Assembly: GCA_039621445.1 (NCBI GenBank)
Contig: CP154956.1
Coordinates: 19,495,295 to 19,559,294 of the forward strand
Direction of reading: 5' to 3'
DNA: 64,000 nt
Origin: Euglena gracilis
Lineage: Eukaryota; Euglenida; Euglenophyceae; Euglenales
Shown here piece after piece: positions 22,173 to 34,247 of this stretch (within the stretch, counting starts at the first letter, position 1; every line of letters starts with the position of its first letter). The translations under genes and the position numbers were made by a program. The notes beneath the pieces are model-generated. The model was not told the DNA's origin. It saw only the letters and a program-made list of their open reading frames with translations, and searched no databases.

Positions 22173-22240
22173 TACTACTACTACCACCACTACTACTACA
22201 CTAAGTACTACTACTACACTACTACTAAAGGTACAAATAA
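22173..22240. repeat. TAC-triplet array
   Basis: ACTACTACT runs broken by CTAAGTACTAC, continuing the CCA array. Confidence 0.9.
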
Positions 22241-23409
22241 TAATAAAGAATTTCCCGGGATATGACAGTCGGTCAACCCGATCTGAAGTGAAACTCTCCC
22301 AAAGACAGGGGGTCCCTCCGTTGGATGGCATGGGTCCCGGGTCCCGACTGCACACTTAGATGGGTGCAACTGGGGGTCGGACCCCAAATTTGCGGACTTA
22401 TGCGTTTTCGGGGCCTGGACACACAGCCTTATGGAGGTCAAAAAATCGATTTTTTGAAAATTGCCCAAAACTGATGGTTTTGATAGCCTTCCGGGGGTGA
22501 AAAAAATCTATTTCTCCCGTGCCGGGCCGGGCCGGGCCGGGCCGCCGGGCCGCCGGCCGGGCCGGACAGGGTCGGGCCGCCGGGCTGGGGCGGTCCGCCA
22601 GGCCACTGGCCAGGCCGTGCCGGAATGGGCCCCCGAGCCATTGGCCGGGCCACCGGGCCGCCGGCTGGGCCGGGCCGCCGGGCCGCCGGCCGGTTCGGGC
22701 CGGGCCGGGCCGCTGGGTTGGCGGGCCGCCGGCCCGGCCGGGCCGGTTTGGGCCTCCGGGCTGTGCCGGGCTGCCGACGGGCCGGGCCGGGCCGGGTCTT
22801 TGGCCAGGCCGAGCCAGACCGGGCTACCGGCTGTGTCAGCCAAGAAGGACGCTGGGGTATTGCATCTTTTGGCCGGCCCTCGAATAGAAATAATAAGCGT
22901 ACCCCTTCATTTCTTTTTTCAGAGAAATACCCACTGCCGCATGGGACACTTGTAATTGTTATTATTATTATTATGATTTGCATTGAACATGGTCACACAT
23001 GGTCACCATGGCCCCTGCCCCCGAGCTCCCCCCCCCGAGCTATTCGAGGACAGTCGTAGTGGGCCGGCTTGTTTTTTTTTTTTGATGTTGTTTTTTGGTT
23101 TTTTTTAAAAATTTGACAATTTTTCAAAAAAAATACCCACGAGGTTTTGCATGGAAATTTTTTGAATTCCCATGCTCAATCATTTTTGGCAATTTCTGGT
23201 CATTTCCGCCAAAAACTTCCTTCCACAAAAATGGAAAAAAAAAGTTATAAATTCCATTCCATCCCGGCGACAAGTTGAGCCCGCTCTTTGAATCTTTCCA
23301 CAACCATGGCACCAAAATAAAGCAAGGCTTTGTCTCTTCTGTCCTCCTTGAGAAGATATCAGAATAAGATCAGCAGGATTTTGTGTGTTGCACTGGGTTG
23401 GTTCACGTC
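22241..23409. other. No gene; GGCC-rich low-complexity block
   Basis: A degenerate GGGCCGGGCCG block fills about 22,519-22,830; ORFs through it on both strands are compositional. The rest is AT-rich with a GAGCTATTC piece of the CCATGCCCCCC family near 23,020. Confidence 0.5.
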
Positions 23410-23768
23410 CAGACCATTGCTTAACGCCTGTCCCACCCCACCCCCGGGGGGGAGGTGACTGACTGGTTTTTTCAGAGTGACTGACTGGTTTTTTTGGCCG
23501 TGACCCCCCCCCCCCCCGGGGGTGGGGTAGGCCAGAAATCACCCAAAAGTGGCTGAGTGGCCAACCGGCGCCGAAGGCGCCGGAGAAAATTTTGGCCAAA
23601 AATGGCCGTGAAAGGCCAAAAAGTGACTGGTTTTCCTGCGTGGCCGACCCCCCCCCCCCCGGGGGGGTAAAGTGACTGACTGGCTTGGCCGAAGAAAGTG
23701 ACTGACTGGTTTTTTCCGAGTGGAAAGTGACCCCCCTCCCCCCCCGCGGGTCGCTAAGCAATGGTATG
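23410..23768. mobile_element. 359-bp hAT-like MITE
   Basis: Ends CAGACCATTGCTTA and (inverse) CATACCATTGCTTA, flanked by an exact 8-bp duplication TTCACGTC (23,402-23,409 and 23,769-23,776). The interior has AGTGACTGACTGGTTTTT repeats, C-run/G-run arms and GGCGCCGAAGGCGCC at 23,567-23,581. A related right end is at about 52,655-52,681. The 8-bp duplication and CAG start fit hAT elements. No ORF of interest. Confidence 0.7.
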
Positions 23769-23776
23769 TTCACGTC

Positions 23777-25630
23777 ACAGGGATCCCAAAGTGGGTTTAT
23801 GAGGGCACACACTGGTGGATTCATGCCCCCCCCATAATTGAGAGTCAGCACATAAGTGACCCCTTCTTAATTATGGGGGGGGGTAGTAGGATTCAAAGTA
23901 TGGTTTGGGAGTTTCATAACGAGTTTTTTCAATGAAGTATCCCTTTTGTTTTTTTTTTTTGATTTTTTGGCTTCCCCCCCCCCAAAAACACGGTTTTTTT
24001 TTAAGCAAAAATAATGCCCACTGTGGGACGGGAACAGCTCACTGTCATAGCACTTTTAACAAAAAAAGTTCCCAGAAAAGTGCTCAGGGTCGACGTTGGG
24101 ACGTTTTTTAAAATTGATTTTTTAGCAAATGTGCTCAAAATTGACCATTCTTTGAGAACGTCCCAAAAAAAGTTGCCAAAAATGTCCCCTTTTGGTTCGG
24201 GTATGGGAACACCTTGGGAGGGGGGAACCTAGGTCCCCCCCCCCCAAGCTTTCCCCCCCCATGCTAAAGTCTCAGGCCATCTGCCGAAAGCCCTTGATTA
24301 GAGCTTTCGATTGATGGGCAACATGGCAGCTGAAAAGTGGAATTTGGAATTTGCAAACAGGGTCAGAAAGTGCGATCGCCGATTTTCAGAGCGTTGCACA
24401 GCGTGGCTGAGTTCTGTGGGCACCAAGCGAAAGGTCTTGGGGAGAGTTTTTGTTTGATATGCAATATGCAACCTGAATTATGGGATTTGACAAATTAATA
24501 TGTCAAAATTTGGAATACACAATCGCTGAAAATGAAAGCTCCGTGCATTATGGTCGAATTCTGTGGCCACCTGTCAAAAGCGCTTGAGAAGAGCTTTCGA
24601 TTGATGGACAACATGGCATTAGAAGTGTGGCATATGCCAATTTCGACCGGCGGCCAATTTGGACCAAAGGCTGCCCCAAAAACAGTTATTTGGGGCAAAA
24701 TTGGCCGTGATTCCTCAGACGCCGGTTTGGGTGTGAAGCCTGTGCCTGGGACCCCTGTTCGGGCTGAGGTTCGTCCGAGGCACCGGCTTCACGCCCGAAC
24801 CAGCACCTGGGGTGGGGGGCTCCGACCTCCCCCCCTTCACAAGGAACTGCATATTAGGGGCCCAGGGGTCCCACCAAGTCACCTGGAGGTTAGGCAGTGG
24901 GGGGTCTCGAGACCCCCCCCCCTCCCCGGGAACTTCATCGGTGAATGTTCACCGGGGGGAGGGGATACTTTCGGCGGTAAAAGTTCACCAGTGAACTTCA
25001 CCTTTTTGATGGTTGGTGGTGAGACTTTGATGGGTGAAAATTTGCCCCTTTTCCTCTCAAAACGGTCATTTTGAGGTTGATGGTTCATGGAATTTTATCG
25101 AAATTTCCGAAAACTTGCCCAGAATGTCATTTTGGCCATTTTTTTTGGCCAAAAAAAGTGCTCTTGTGGTGAACTTCACCGGTGAAGTTCACTATTCGGT
25201 TATGAATAGGGGGGTCTGGGATCCCCCAGTGAATTTCAAACGGTGAACTTCACCTAGGGGGGGGGGGGGGGGGGTCCAAAGTCCCAAAAGTCACTGCCTG
25301 ATCTCCCCTGTGAAGCGTGGGAGAATCTGATGGCTGGCCACCGCTGGTTGTCTGTTGAAAACAGCTTTCGATTGAGGGGTGACTTGGCACCTGAACGATG
25401 CACACAGCCCCGTTGTGTCATGGGGAGGGGACCTACATTTGGGGGCACCCCCCCTCCATATCCCAACAGGCCGAGAGTCTAGTGTTGTTAAAATGACATG
25501 CCCTGAGAGTGTTCTGAGGGCTTTATTATAAATCCCCAGTGATTTTCTTTCATTCCCCACCATATATATATATATGGAAATTTCGATGTTTTTCACCCCA
25601 AATGGCCTAAACCCCCCCCCCCCCCCTAAT
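23777..25630. other. No gene; dispersed repeats
   Basis: Includes a C-run/G-run foldback at 23,825-23,885 and AGAGCTTTCGATTGATGG repeats at about 24,290-24,330, 24,590-24,625 and 25,365-25,400. Also GTGAACTTCACC-type palindromes at 24,930-25,255 and a short TA run at 25,563-25,574. Confidence 0.45.
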
Positions 25631-25636
25631 GGTAGG

Positions 25637-26015
25637 GCATGCCCTCTACAAGAGCAGGGTCCAAATAGTAGAGCACCCCCCCTCTGGCGAAGCGAGCGTC
25701 CACTACAAGAGCTCCCCCTGGAAAACCAGTGGAAGTAGAAGCAAGGCAGTAATTCCATGTGATTGTGGCAAGGTTTGTAACTTGCCTCAAAAAGGCAAGC
25801 TTCCCAGAGCTCAGCGACTGAAGAGTCCTCCAACCTCGGCTGCCGTTTGCGCTTGGCTGCCGGTTTAGGTGGAGGAAGGGAGGCTGAGGGGACCGGAAAC
25901 TGACTAGGCGCTGGAACGCTGTAGGAAAACGTGTGTGTACAAGTGCAGGGTCCAAATATAAGAGCACCCCCCCCTCTGGCGAAGCGAGCGTCCACTACAA
26001 GAGCACCCGCTCTAC
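25637..26015. repeat. Direct repeats flanking ~230 bp
   Basis: CAGGGTCCAAATA, then GAGCACCCCCC and CTCTGGCGAAGCGAGCGTCC, lies at about 25,650-25,712 and again at 25,948-26,012. ORFs in the interval read through both copies. Nothing in the interval is recognisable. Confidence 0.65.
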
Positions 26016-27724
26016 AATTAGGGGGGGGGTTAAAAATGGCCAAAACGGGCTGTATTTGGGGCCAGGCGCGCAAACCACCCGAACAGGCGTCCCAGGCATG
26101 GGCTTCACCCCCAAGCCGGCGTCCTGGACACAGGTTCTGAAACCGTGTGTAGGGGGTTCCGGCTTCACACCCGATTTGGTCGGAATTGGTCGCCGATGGA
26201 AACAGGTAGATTTCACACTTCTGAAGCCATGGTACCCATCAATCGAAAGCTCTTCTCAAGGACTTTTGAAAGATGGCCACAGAATTCAGGCAAAATGCAC
26301 AGAGCTCTGATTTTCAGCGATCGTGCATTCCAAAATTTGACATATTTTGTCAAATCCCAGAGTTCAGGTTTCAAATTGCATATCAATCGAAAGCTCTCCC
26401 CAAGACCTTTCGCTTGGTTTCCACAGAACTCTGCCACGTTGTGCAACGCTCTGAAAATCGGCAAATGCATGTTACGACCCTGTTTGCAAATTCGAAATTC
26501 CAATGTTTCTTTGATCGAAAGCTCTTCTCAAGGGCTTTCAGCGGATGGTGTTAGATTTCAGCGATGCTGCATGGTATTCTATTTCCGAAGTTCCCCAAAA
26601 TTGGCCAAACAGAATTCACACAAAAACCCCCAATTTCTGGTAGAAGACACCCCAAAAACTGCTCAGATGTGATTACCCATATTCTCAGGCTCTAATGAAT
26701 GCACTGGGGGCATATCAGGACCTCTATATCAGAAAAAGGGTGGGGAACGCCGGTTCCGTCCGGAACCGCTTTTGAGCCTCAAGGTCTAGCGGCTGACACC
26801 GCCCTTTTTGAGGACATTTTTACCAAAAAGTCGAAGGCCAGGGGTGGTCAGGATTGGAAAAGTTTAGTTTGGGCCCTTTGCGGGATTTTCAAGAACTTTC
26901 GACACCAAAAATTGCGTCATTGAAAATTTGGACGAGTGGTTTGCAGCAAAGTTTACGGTGGATGTAGAGTATCTCTCTGATACATACTCCATAGGAAAAA
27001 GCGGATGCTTTGTCCCAGTGGCAAGAACTTTGTGCCGAGGCGGGGGTGGCTTTGTGGTGTTGTGCGCCGACCACGCTGAAAACCTGTCAACAATTGTGCC
27101 CCTTATACCTCACAACTTCTGGCTATCTCCTGTTCTGGGCTTACATAGGCATATTTTTCAGGCCGAAGTACCTTTTTATTCCGGACACCAGGTTTTGGAC
27201 GGAACCGGCGTTCCCAAACGCTGGTTCTGTCGGGGACGCTGGTTCTGTTGTGAACCCGGCGTCCCAAATGCCGGTTTAAAGTTGAAACAATTCATGCAAA
27301 GAAACCACATGGCTGATGATCGAGGCTTGCTCCATTTCAATTTCCCTTTTGTGGTTAATTGTTTCTAAGCCCTGGGCTCTACAGCAGGAGAGTGCAAAAA
27401 ACTGAAAGATAGTTTTTGCACCATCTATTCCAAAATCCAAAATTTTCCTGCCGGGTACAGTCTTTCCCACCCCCTCTCAGTCAGGAGCCTTCAAAGAAAA
27501 CATGGACATCGCACTCTTGCCAAATACGTCCTCTCCTCCTGAATCACGGTCTTCCTCTTTGTCGTCCACATCTGCCAGATCTTCTTTGTCCGGCCCATCG
27601 ATGTTTTCAGGATGGGTGGTTGGTTGGCTTCCATTTCTCTCCAGCCCCCCCCCCCACTACCCACATGCCCCCCACTGCCCCCATGTTGTGGGTGGGCACC
27701 TGTCACCAATGGGCAAGCCACAAG
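26016..27724. other. No intact gene; decayed relative of the 12.5-13.2 kb unit
   Basis: GGTTCGGGCGTG-like hairpin at 26,075-26,170, inverted AGCTTTCGATTGA repeats at 26,235-26,540, and a segment at 26,790-26,960 resembling 13,010-13,150. Diverged copies of the 9,809 repeat and CCGGCGTT hairpins lie at 27,085-27,285. On the minus strand 27,490-27,640 one frame is acidic and exon-like (KEDLADVDDKEEDRDSGGED) but has no recognised domain. Confidence 0.4.
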
Positions 27725-30700
27725 CTTAGGCGGCCTAATTCGCACTTAAGCTTTTTATTTTTATTTGTGCACTTGCGCAAATTTGCGAATTTTTTTGATT
27801 CTGCTTTGATTCGGCTGTGAAGGTCGGGGGGGTTTGAAAACACGTTGACAAGAGAGTGCAAAAAATGAGCGAAATTCTGTTTTGGCGGTGTGACCCCCCG
27901 GGACTTTGGCAAAGAATGGTGTTTTTGGGGTGTCCGAAAATGGACTTTGTACGTCGAACCCCCCTGAAAAAAACACAAAAAAGCACCAAAGGAACGGGAC
28001 CTTTACTGCCCTTGTTGCTTCTTTCAGCTGTGTCCTCGGGTGTGCCCGAGCTGCCGGCAGTGTGTGTCCTGGGTGTTTGCCGGACTGCTTTGCTTGCGAC
28101 GCCTTGCTGTGTTGTTTTAGGGCTGTTTGTTAAAGTGCGGGGAGGAGGTGCCGGGGGGTGTGGGTGTGGTGTGACCGAGCCGGTGGGAGGACGTAGTAAG
28201 AGGAGGGCAAGTGTGGGATGTTGGGCAAGGGAAGCGCAGGGGGGAAGAAATAGGGTCCATAGGATAGGGAATGAGGGGGATGGGTGTCTCCCACCCAACT
28301 TATACCCAGGATCCACACAACCAGTTGTGTGGCAAAGAACTCGGCGGAAGAAGCCCAACACTGGAAGGACAAAATTGTGTTTATTTGTGCAAATGCGCGC
28401 ACCAACATGTTTATGTTTATTTGCGCATTTGCGCAAATAAACGTAAACGTGTCCTTCAAGGATTGGGCTTTAGTACCCGTGAACTGACGCCGTTGAAAAA
28501 CGGTGTGACAAAGGAGCTGTGAGTGCGCAGACCAACGGGCCGTCCAGTTGGTAAGTTTGTCACAGTGTTTGCCAACACGCAAGCTTATGGGCGCAAATGC
28601 GCACACAAACAAACATTATGTTTATGCGCGCATTTGCGCAAGTGCGCAAATGAAAATGCTCTTTGTTTATTTGCGCAAATGCGCAAATAAACACACAGAA
28701 GAAGGGTGTGACCGTCAAAGCCAGCAGCAGATGTGGTCTATTTGCGCATTTGTGCACATCACATTGTTTGTGGGCGCAAATGCGCAAATAAACAGCACGA
28801 GAAAACTGCACAATTTACATTTGGTTTATTTGCGCATTTGCGCAAATAAACCATGTGATGTGCGCAAATGCGCAAATAACCCACCAACGGAGGAGTAAAA
28901 AGCGATTTCACTTGGCACTCCAACAACCAACCTTAGTGGCTTCTGAACGGGTTCAACCCAAATGGCTGCACCGTCTCCTCTGGTATATGGTGCTATGGTG
29001 CCGTATCTGGTGCATGGACAGGTCCCACAAAAGACGGAGACTATCAACATCCCCGGCACAACAACACACACGAAGGCGGCACGTTAGTGGATTCTGAAGG
29101 TTCAACAAATGGTGCACAGTTTCCTCTAGTGGCTTCTGAACGGGTATCAACCAAATGCTGCAACGCGTCTCCCCCACAAAATATGGTGCGATGGTGCCGT
29201 ATCTGGTGCTTGACAGGTCCCACAAAACTAGACAGGTATCGACCTGAAGGGGGTGCGCAGCCACCCATAACGGGTACACATCCACCGGCACCGATTTTCG
29301 AGTGATCACCAAGGGCTCACGCGACACTGCCCGCGGACCTCGGCTCCACTGCTGGCAACGTCATCGCGGTGATGAAAAAAAAAATTCGCTTCCGCACGGT
29401 GGTGCGTTCAGCACTGGGTGACACCAGACCGAATCAATCCCTCCCCGGCACAACAACACACCACGGAGGGATCGCGGCCACGTTATACACCCGCGCACCG
29501 GGGGCGTGAGACTGGGGGGATGACGGGGCTTCGTTTCCATGCATCGGCCCGGAGAAAGGGAAGCCTCAAACAAACACCGGTTTAACTTTGGGTGCAAGGA
29601 AGTGTTGACCTTTACCACTGGATTGGTCGCATCAAAGCTGTGCGACTCACTCCCCCCCAAATTATGAACAAAAACTGGTGTGTTTTACGTATTTCAAGGG
29701 GAAAATGGTGGAGAATAGCCAGAAAACGGACTACGGCCGGACACATCCCAGGTGTTTCAGGTGCCAAATTTTGAATTCTTGTAATGCAGTCCTGTTGCAG
29801 AAAAGGTGTTGAACAATCACAGGTCGTTTGCATGTCTTCAATTCATGACGTTTAATTGCCAAACGGATGACGCCAAAACCACAGGCCGTTGGGGCCAGGG
29901 AACAGCAGTGCAAATGTACACATGTAAGACAGGCAAATTTTGGCCAGTCAGATGCTGTGTTCCAGTGAACACTACACACTACCAGGCTTGTGCTTAGTCG
30001 GGTGCCTACCCCACGGGGGTGGGTGGGTGCTAGGGGCAGGCACCCCATAGCACCCGATCTGACCCCCCGGGGGGGGGGGTAGGGTTTTGGGGGGTGCCTG
30101 CCCCTAGCAGGCACCCCCCTCCGACCCCGGCGCCGAAGGTGCCGGGGGCCCGGAAAAGGCCATTTTCAATGAAAATTTTCTGGGTCTGGCCCGGACCCCT
30201 ATCCCCCCAGGGGAGTGTGCCTGCTAGGGGCAGGCACCCTATAGCACCCACACCCCCCTCTCCCCCCCCGGTCGGTAAGCACAAGCATGCACACTACCTC
30301 TCGTCGCAAATTTCATCGCCATGTGATTGTGGCGCAAATCAATGGTTGGCGCGAGGAATTGCGTTCGCCAGCTGTCACGGACGAGGAGATGGTATCGCAC
30401 AACTGATGTTTGTTCATTTGCACATTTGTGCAAATAAACACAACTTTGTTTGTGTGCGTTAAGGCTAGCTGAAACACATCATCTTGAAGCGGTTTATTAA
30501 ATGTTTGTTTGCGCATTTGCGCAAATGCGCAAACAAACGTAATTGTGTTTATTTGCGCAATTGCGCGCACCAACACGCCCAACACGTTTTAAAACCTCGT
30601 ACGGTCATGGTCCTCATTGGTGTCTTTTAACATGGAAAGTAAAAATACATGTTTGTGGGCGCATTTGCGCAAATAAACACAACTTTGTTGGTGTGCGCAT

Positions 30701-31232
30701 TTGTGCAAATGCGCACACCAACAAAGTTATGTTTATTTGCGCAAATGCACCCACAAAACATTTATTTTAACATCATCGTTGCATGTTTTATTTGCGCAAA
30801 TGCGCCCATAAACACAATTGTTTTTATTTGCGCAAATGCGCCCATTAACACAAATGAGTTGCGTGATGGCTGGCTGACGTAGTCTGTAGCATATGATGTA
30901 ACGAGGCTCAATGTGTTCTTGTCAGCGGCGGTAGTATCCAAGCCAGTTCAGCCAGCACGTCAGCACCATTTCCAAGTGTCGTAACAAGGGGTGTGTGCCT
31001 CTCTCCTGTTTGACATATAACAGCACAAGTCTCACCCTCTGCCCTCTTCGCGTTGCTTGGTTAGCAGCATTTACACCAAACTCCTGGTAGTTACTCCCCT
31101 CCAACACAAGTCATTAAATTGTGTTCCCTGTGTCAGGGTACAGGGTCCCAGGAATTTCGTAAAATTTGCGCATTTGCGCAAATGCGCAGATTCTAAAGGA
31201 AAAACCTTTAAGTGCCAATTCGGCCGCCTAAG
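27725..31232. mobile_element. 3.5-kb CTTAGGCGGC element, copy 1
   Basis: The left end starts CTTAGGCGGCCTAATTCGCA and the right end is its inverse (about 28 of the first 32 bases agree). The 5-bp flanks ACAAG (27,720-27,724) and ACAAC (31,233-31,237) look like a target duplication with one change. Subterminal and internal regions carry many TTTGCGCAAATGCGCA-type palindromes (28,370-28,880, 30,410-30,860, 31,160-31,190). An internal ~190-bp unit (TGGCTTCTGAACGGGT and GGTGCCGTATCTGGTG) is repeated at about 28,935-29,045 and 29,135-29,235. No transposase was recognised. Confidence 0.65.
29340..30300. other. Interior of copy 1 without palindromes
   Basis: GGCACC/GGTGCC foldback repeats with GCCTGCCCCTAGCAGGCACC lie at 30,000-30,260. 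No ORF here has a recognisable domain. Confidence 0.4.
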
Positions 31233-31508
31233 ACAACTACCTCTTGGCAAATCCCCTCTGGGGGCTTGCTTTTTTTAACACCATTGATTTAGGCGGCCAA
31301 TTCTGGCCGACCCCACCATGGGTTGGGTTGGGGGGGGGAACTTCACGTACACAGACAAAAAGGGCCAGAGGCGAACCGCCACGCCACAAGAAGGGATAAA
31401 AGGCACCCAAAAAAAAAACAGTCACAGTGGACAAAGGGGGGGTTCTGGTACTAAAAAAAATTGAAAACATTCACTCCGATAAAAAAAATCAGTCAGTAGC
31501 CCTGGGAG

Positions 31509-32065
31509 CAGGGGTTCTTTTTTTAAGTCTGGACCCCGGGGGGGAGGGGGGGGAAGGGTGGGTGGGTCCGGATGAGCCCCCCCCCCTGGGCGTGGGACCG
31601 GGGTGCTATGTGCAAGATTCCGTGCGCATGCATGCACACCCCTCTCCCCTCCTGCGTACGCGACGCACACAGTGCACAGGGCCTGCTTTTCTTTTCCCTT
31701 CCGTTTTCAACCGTTTGAGGCCATATGGCAACCCGACAGCACAAGTTCTGTTTGGCCTAAGCCACTCCCCCCCCCCCCCCCCGCCCCTGGCGTCCACCCC
31801 GGGCCGAGGCGTGGGAGGCCACCGCCGTGGCGTGGCACTGCCACACCGCCGCCGACTCTGCGACCCCGGCTTGGAGGGGGGCCGGGGTGGGATATACTTT
31901 TCGGCACCAAAGGCGCAAATTTTTTTTTGGAAAAAGGTGCTCTTTTTGGCATTCACGATTTTTTGGCCATTGAGTGGGTCACCCAGGACCCCCCCCCCCC
32001 CAGGCCCCCGGCTTCACCCCCCTGGTGGGTTGCCCCCCCCCCCCCGGTCTTAAAAAAAAACCCTG
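31509..32065. mobile_element. hAT-like MITE, copy 1 (557 bp)
   Basis: Starts CAGGGGTTCTTTTTTTAAG, ends CTTAAAAAAAAACCCTG, flanked by CCTGGGAG (31,501-31,508) and CCCGGGAG (32,066-32,073), an 8-bp duplication with one change. Inside is GGATATACTTTTCGGC, shared with the copies at 42,557 and 56,117, and a GC-rich ~180-bp block (31,735-31,905) also found at 45,958-46,135. Confidence 0.7.
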
Positions 32066-32073
32066 CCCGGGAG

Positions 32074-33143
32074 GATGGGATCAGACACACCCATAGACAA
32101 AGGGCACCGGAACTTTTTTTTTGGAAATTTGACCAAAACGCATTGATTTTAGTCCATTTTGGCTGGAGTGGCACACCACTGCTTCAGGTGTGTCCGTCCC
32201 TCGCCCCCCAAGGGGTGTTTAACTAATTTTTTCAGAGCAATTGCCTCTTTTTTTGGCTCAACTAGGAATGATCAAAAGTGCCCATCCAGCGCCAAAGGTG
32301 CCACAGGTTTGGGGGTTTTCAGATTCACTGCTTTCAAGCCACAGGAGGTTTCCTTTTAAGCAACCCGATTCCAAATGGAAATGAAGATCAGGGCATTCCC
32401 CTCCCTTGCAGAACACAGAACTCCCCCAGAAGTTGTGGGGCTGTTTCCCACACCGATGACCTCAGTGGTCTGGGTCTCGGTCGCGGTGGCTGAGCCGCTC
32501 CCCAGACGTAACCCAGCCAGAGACCAGTGCCCACATGTCACAGCAGGAGGGCATGGGCGAAATGTTGCCATACGTTGCATGATTTGCATTTTTGGGGAAA
32601 TTGCCCCCCACTTTTTTTGCATTGGATTTGCCTCACTTCATGACAAGACTTCACTGCACTGCACTGCACTGCACTGCCACTGCACACTGTCACTGCCACT
32701 TCCTCTTTGTTCTCTGCCCTAACACATTGCCTTGTCACTGCAACCGCGCTGAGCTGCACTGCCACGGCTATTGCATTGTGCTGCCACTGCCTGCACTGCA
32801 CTGCCAGTTGCAATTGTCATGAAGTGGGCCAAGTCCATTGCATATTTTGAGGTGCCTTGTTGCATTTCTGCCCCTCGCCTGCGCACGCACCCCATTGGAG
32901 TTTTGGTCTACGGCAATGCATTTTTGCATGGATGCTGCCGCTTTCTCTCCTCCTCTTTCTTCCTGGCTGTTGAATTTTTTCCAAGCATCAAAGTGGTAGA
33001 TCACTGGGGTCGATGGGTCAAAGTTAGGCGAGACGAGGCAAAACTGTCAATCAAGGTGCCAATGCTTTTGTGTTTCGCTGGGGTTGAACCTTGTGGTTAA
33101 CCAACTGCCCCGAAGCGTCTTGCTCTTTTCTTCCCCTTTGTAG
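32074..33143. other. Unrecognised; possible intron of a small gene
   Basis: A run of ACTGC pentamers lies at 32,650-32,690, with further TGCACTGC repeats to 32,810. Frames at 32,375-32,560 have mixed composition and no domain. Confidence 0.35.
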
Positions 33144-33270
33144 CTCCAATGCGATCTGTGCCAGACGTTCCTCCTCTTCTCTCAGCGGCCGACACGTGTC
33201 TCGCTCCCCTTCCCCTGCAGCGCAGCTGGAGCTGCAGAAGCTGGCACTGGAAACGAGGGCCCTGCTGATG
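33144..33270 (+). CDS. Exon-like segment, Ser/Arg-rich then amphipathic
   Basis: A pyrimidine-rich tract ends TTTGTAG at 33,143, and a GT donor follows CTGATG at 33,270. The 127 bases read as one frame: a Ser/Arg-rich stretch (RRSSSSLSGRHVSRSPSP), then a helix-like segment AAQLELQKLALETRALL. Richer in GC than its surroundings. This could be an exon of an SR-type or coiled-coil protein whose other exons were not found. It lies between two large mobile elements. No family assigned. Confidence 0.35.
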
Positions 33271-33772
33271 GTTCAGCACGCACCTAAACTTGTTTTTTTT
33301 TGGTGTACTGTTTTTTTCTGTTTTCTTGTGTCCAACTGAAAGAACCTGCCTTAATTTTTATCTCCGGAAGGGCCAGGAAGTCAGTGAGTGTTGGCCTTGC
33401 ACATGGGGAATGGAAAGAGGTGGGTGTTCAACCACTTCCACCAGGCATTTTTCCTGAAAAACATAGGGGAATCGCCTAATTCATGAAGTGATTTGGAAAT
33501 CTCTTTCGCCTGTTTAAAACATGTTTTCAACATGTTTAAACAGTAAACCTGTAACACACTTTCCGGACCTGTACACAATCCAACCCCGATCGTCAACCAT
33601 CACACCACCAATTCACAGCCATCATGGCAAGACATCTACACAGTCCTCCGAGCATTGTTTGAACGCCTCTTTGCGCTCCACCACCATTCCTCCCCAGCCC
33701 TCCTTTATGGTGTCACAGGTGTGGAAAATGGCCGTTGTGATGAAGAACTTGCTCTCATCAAGTTGACCTTAG

Positions 33773-34247
33773 GCAGGGGGGGGAAAATGCGTTTCGCATT
33801 TTTTCGCATTTTTGCGCATTTTTTTGCGCATTTTTTCAAATTTTCCAAAAATGCGCATTTTTGCGCATTTTTCGCATTTTTTGCGCATTTTTTCGTTTTT
33901 TTCAGCACATTTTTTTGCTTTTTGGCACATTTTTTCGTGATTTTCCAAAATTTTCGCATTTTTTGACCATTTTTGCAATTTTTTGCAAAAATTTGAAAAT
34001 TTTGACTTTTTTTGAAACGTACATTTTCCTCATTATTCTACATAATTTCTTCAAATTTGGTGCCATTTTTGCATGTTTTTGGGTAATTTTTGCATTTTCG
34101 TGATTTTTGCGCATTTTTTCTCGGATTTTGCACATTTTTGCGCATTTGCGCATTTTTTTTTTCCAAAATTGCGTTTTTTTGCGCATTTTTTTGCGCATTT
34201 TTGCGCATTTTTTCCGAGGCCGGGCGAGCGCATTTCCCCCCCCCTGC
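33773..34247. mobile_element. 475-bp foldback nested in copy 2
   Basis: The ends are inverted (GCAGGGGGGGGAAAATGCG and its complement) and the interior is a run of GCGCATTTTT repeats. It sits 5 bp inside the left terminus of copy 2, flanked by an exact CTTAG duplication (33,768-33,772 and 34,248-34,252). The Lys/Asn-rich and Phe-rich ORFs are artefacts. Confidence 0.75.

Noticed and set aside
21149-22204. Poly-His, poly-Pro and poly-Thr ORFs on the plus strand
   Set aside because: Translation of the CCA array; no non-repeat protein sequence.
22438-23059. Gly/Ala/Arg/Pro-rich ORFs on both strands
   Set aside because: Caused by the GGGCC low-complexity block; open in all frames.
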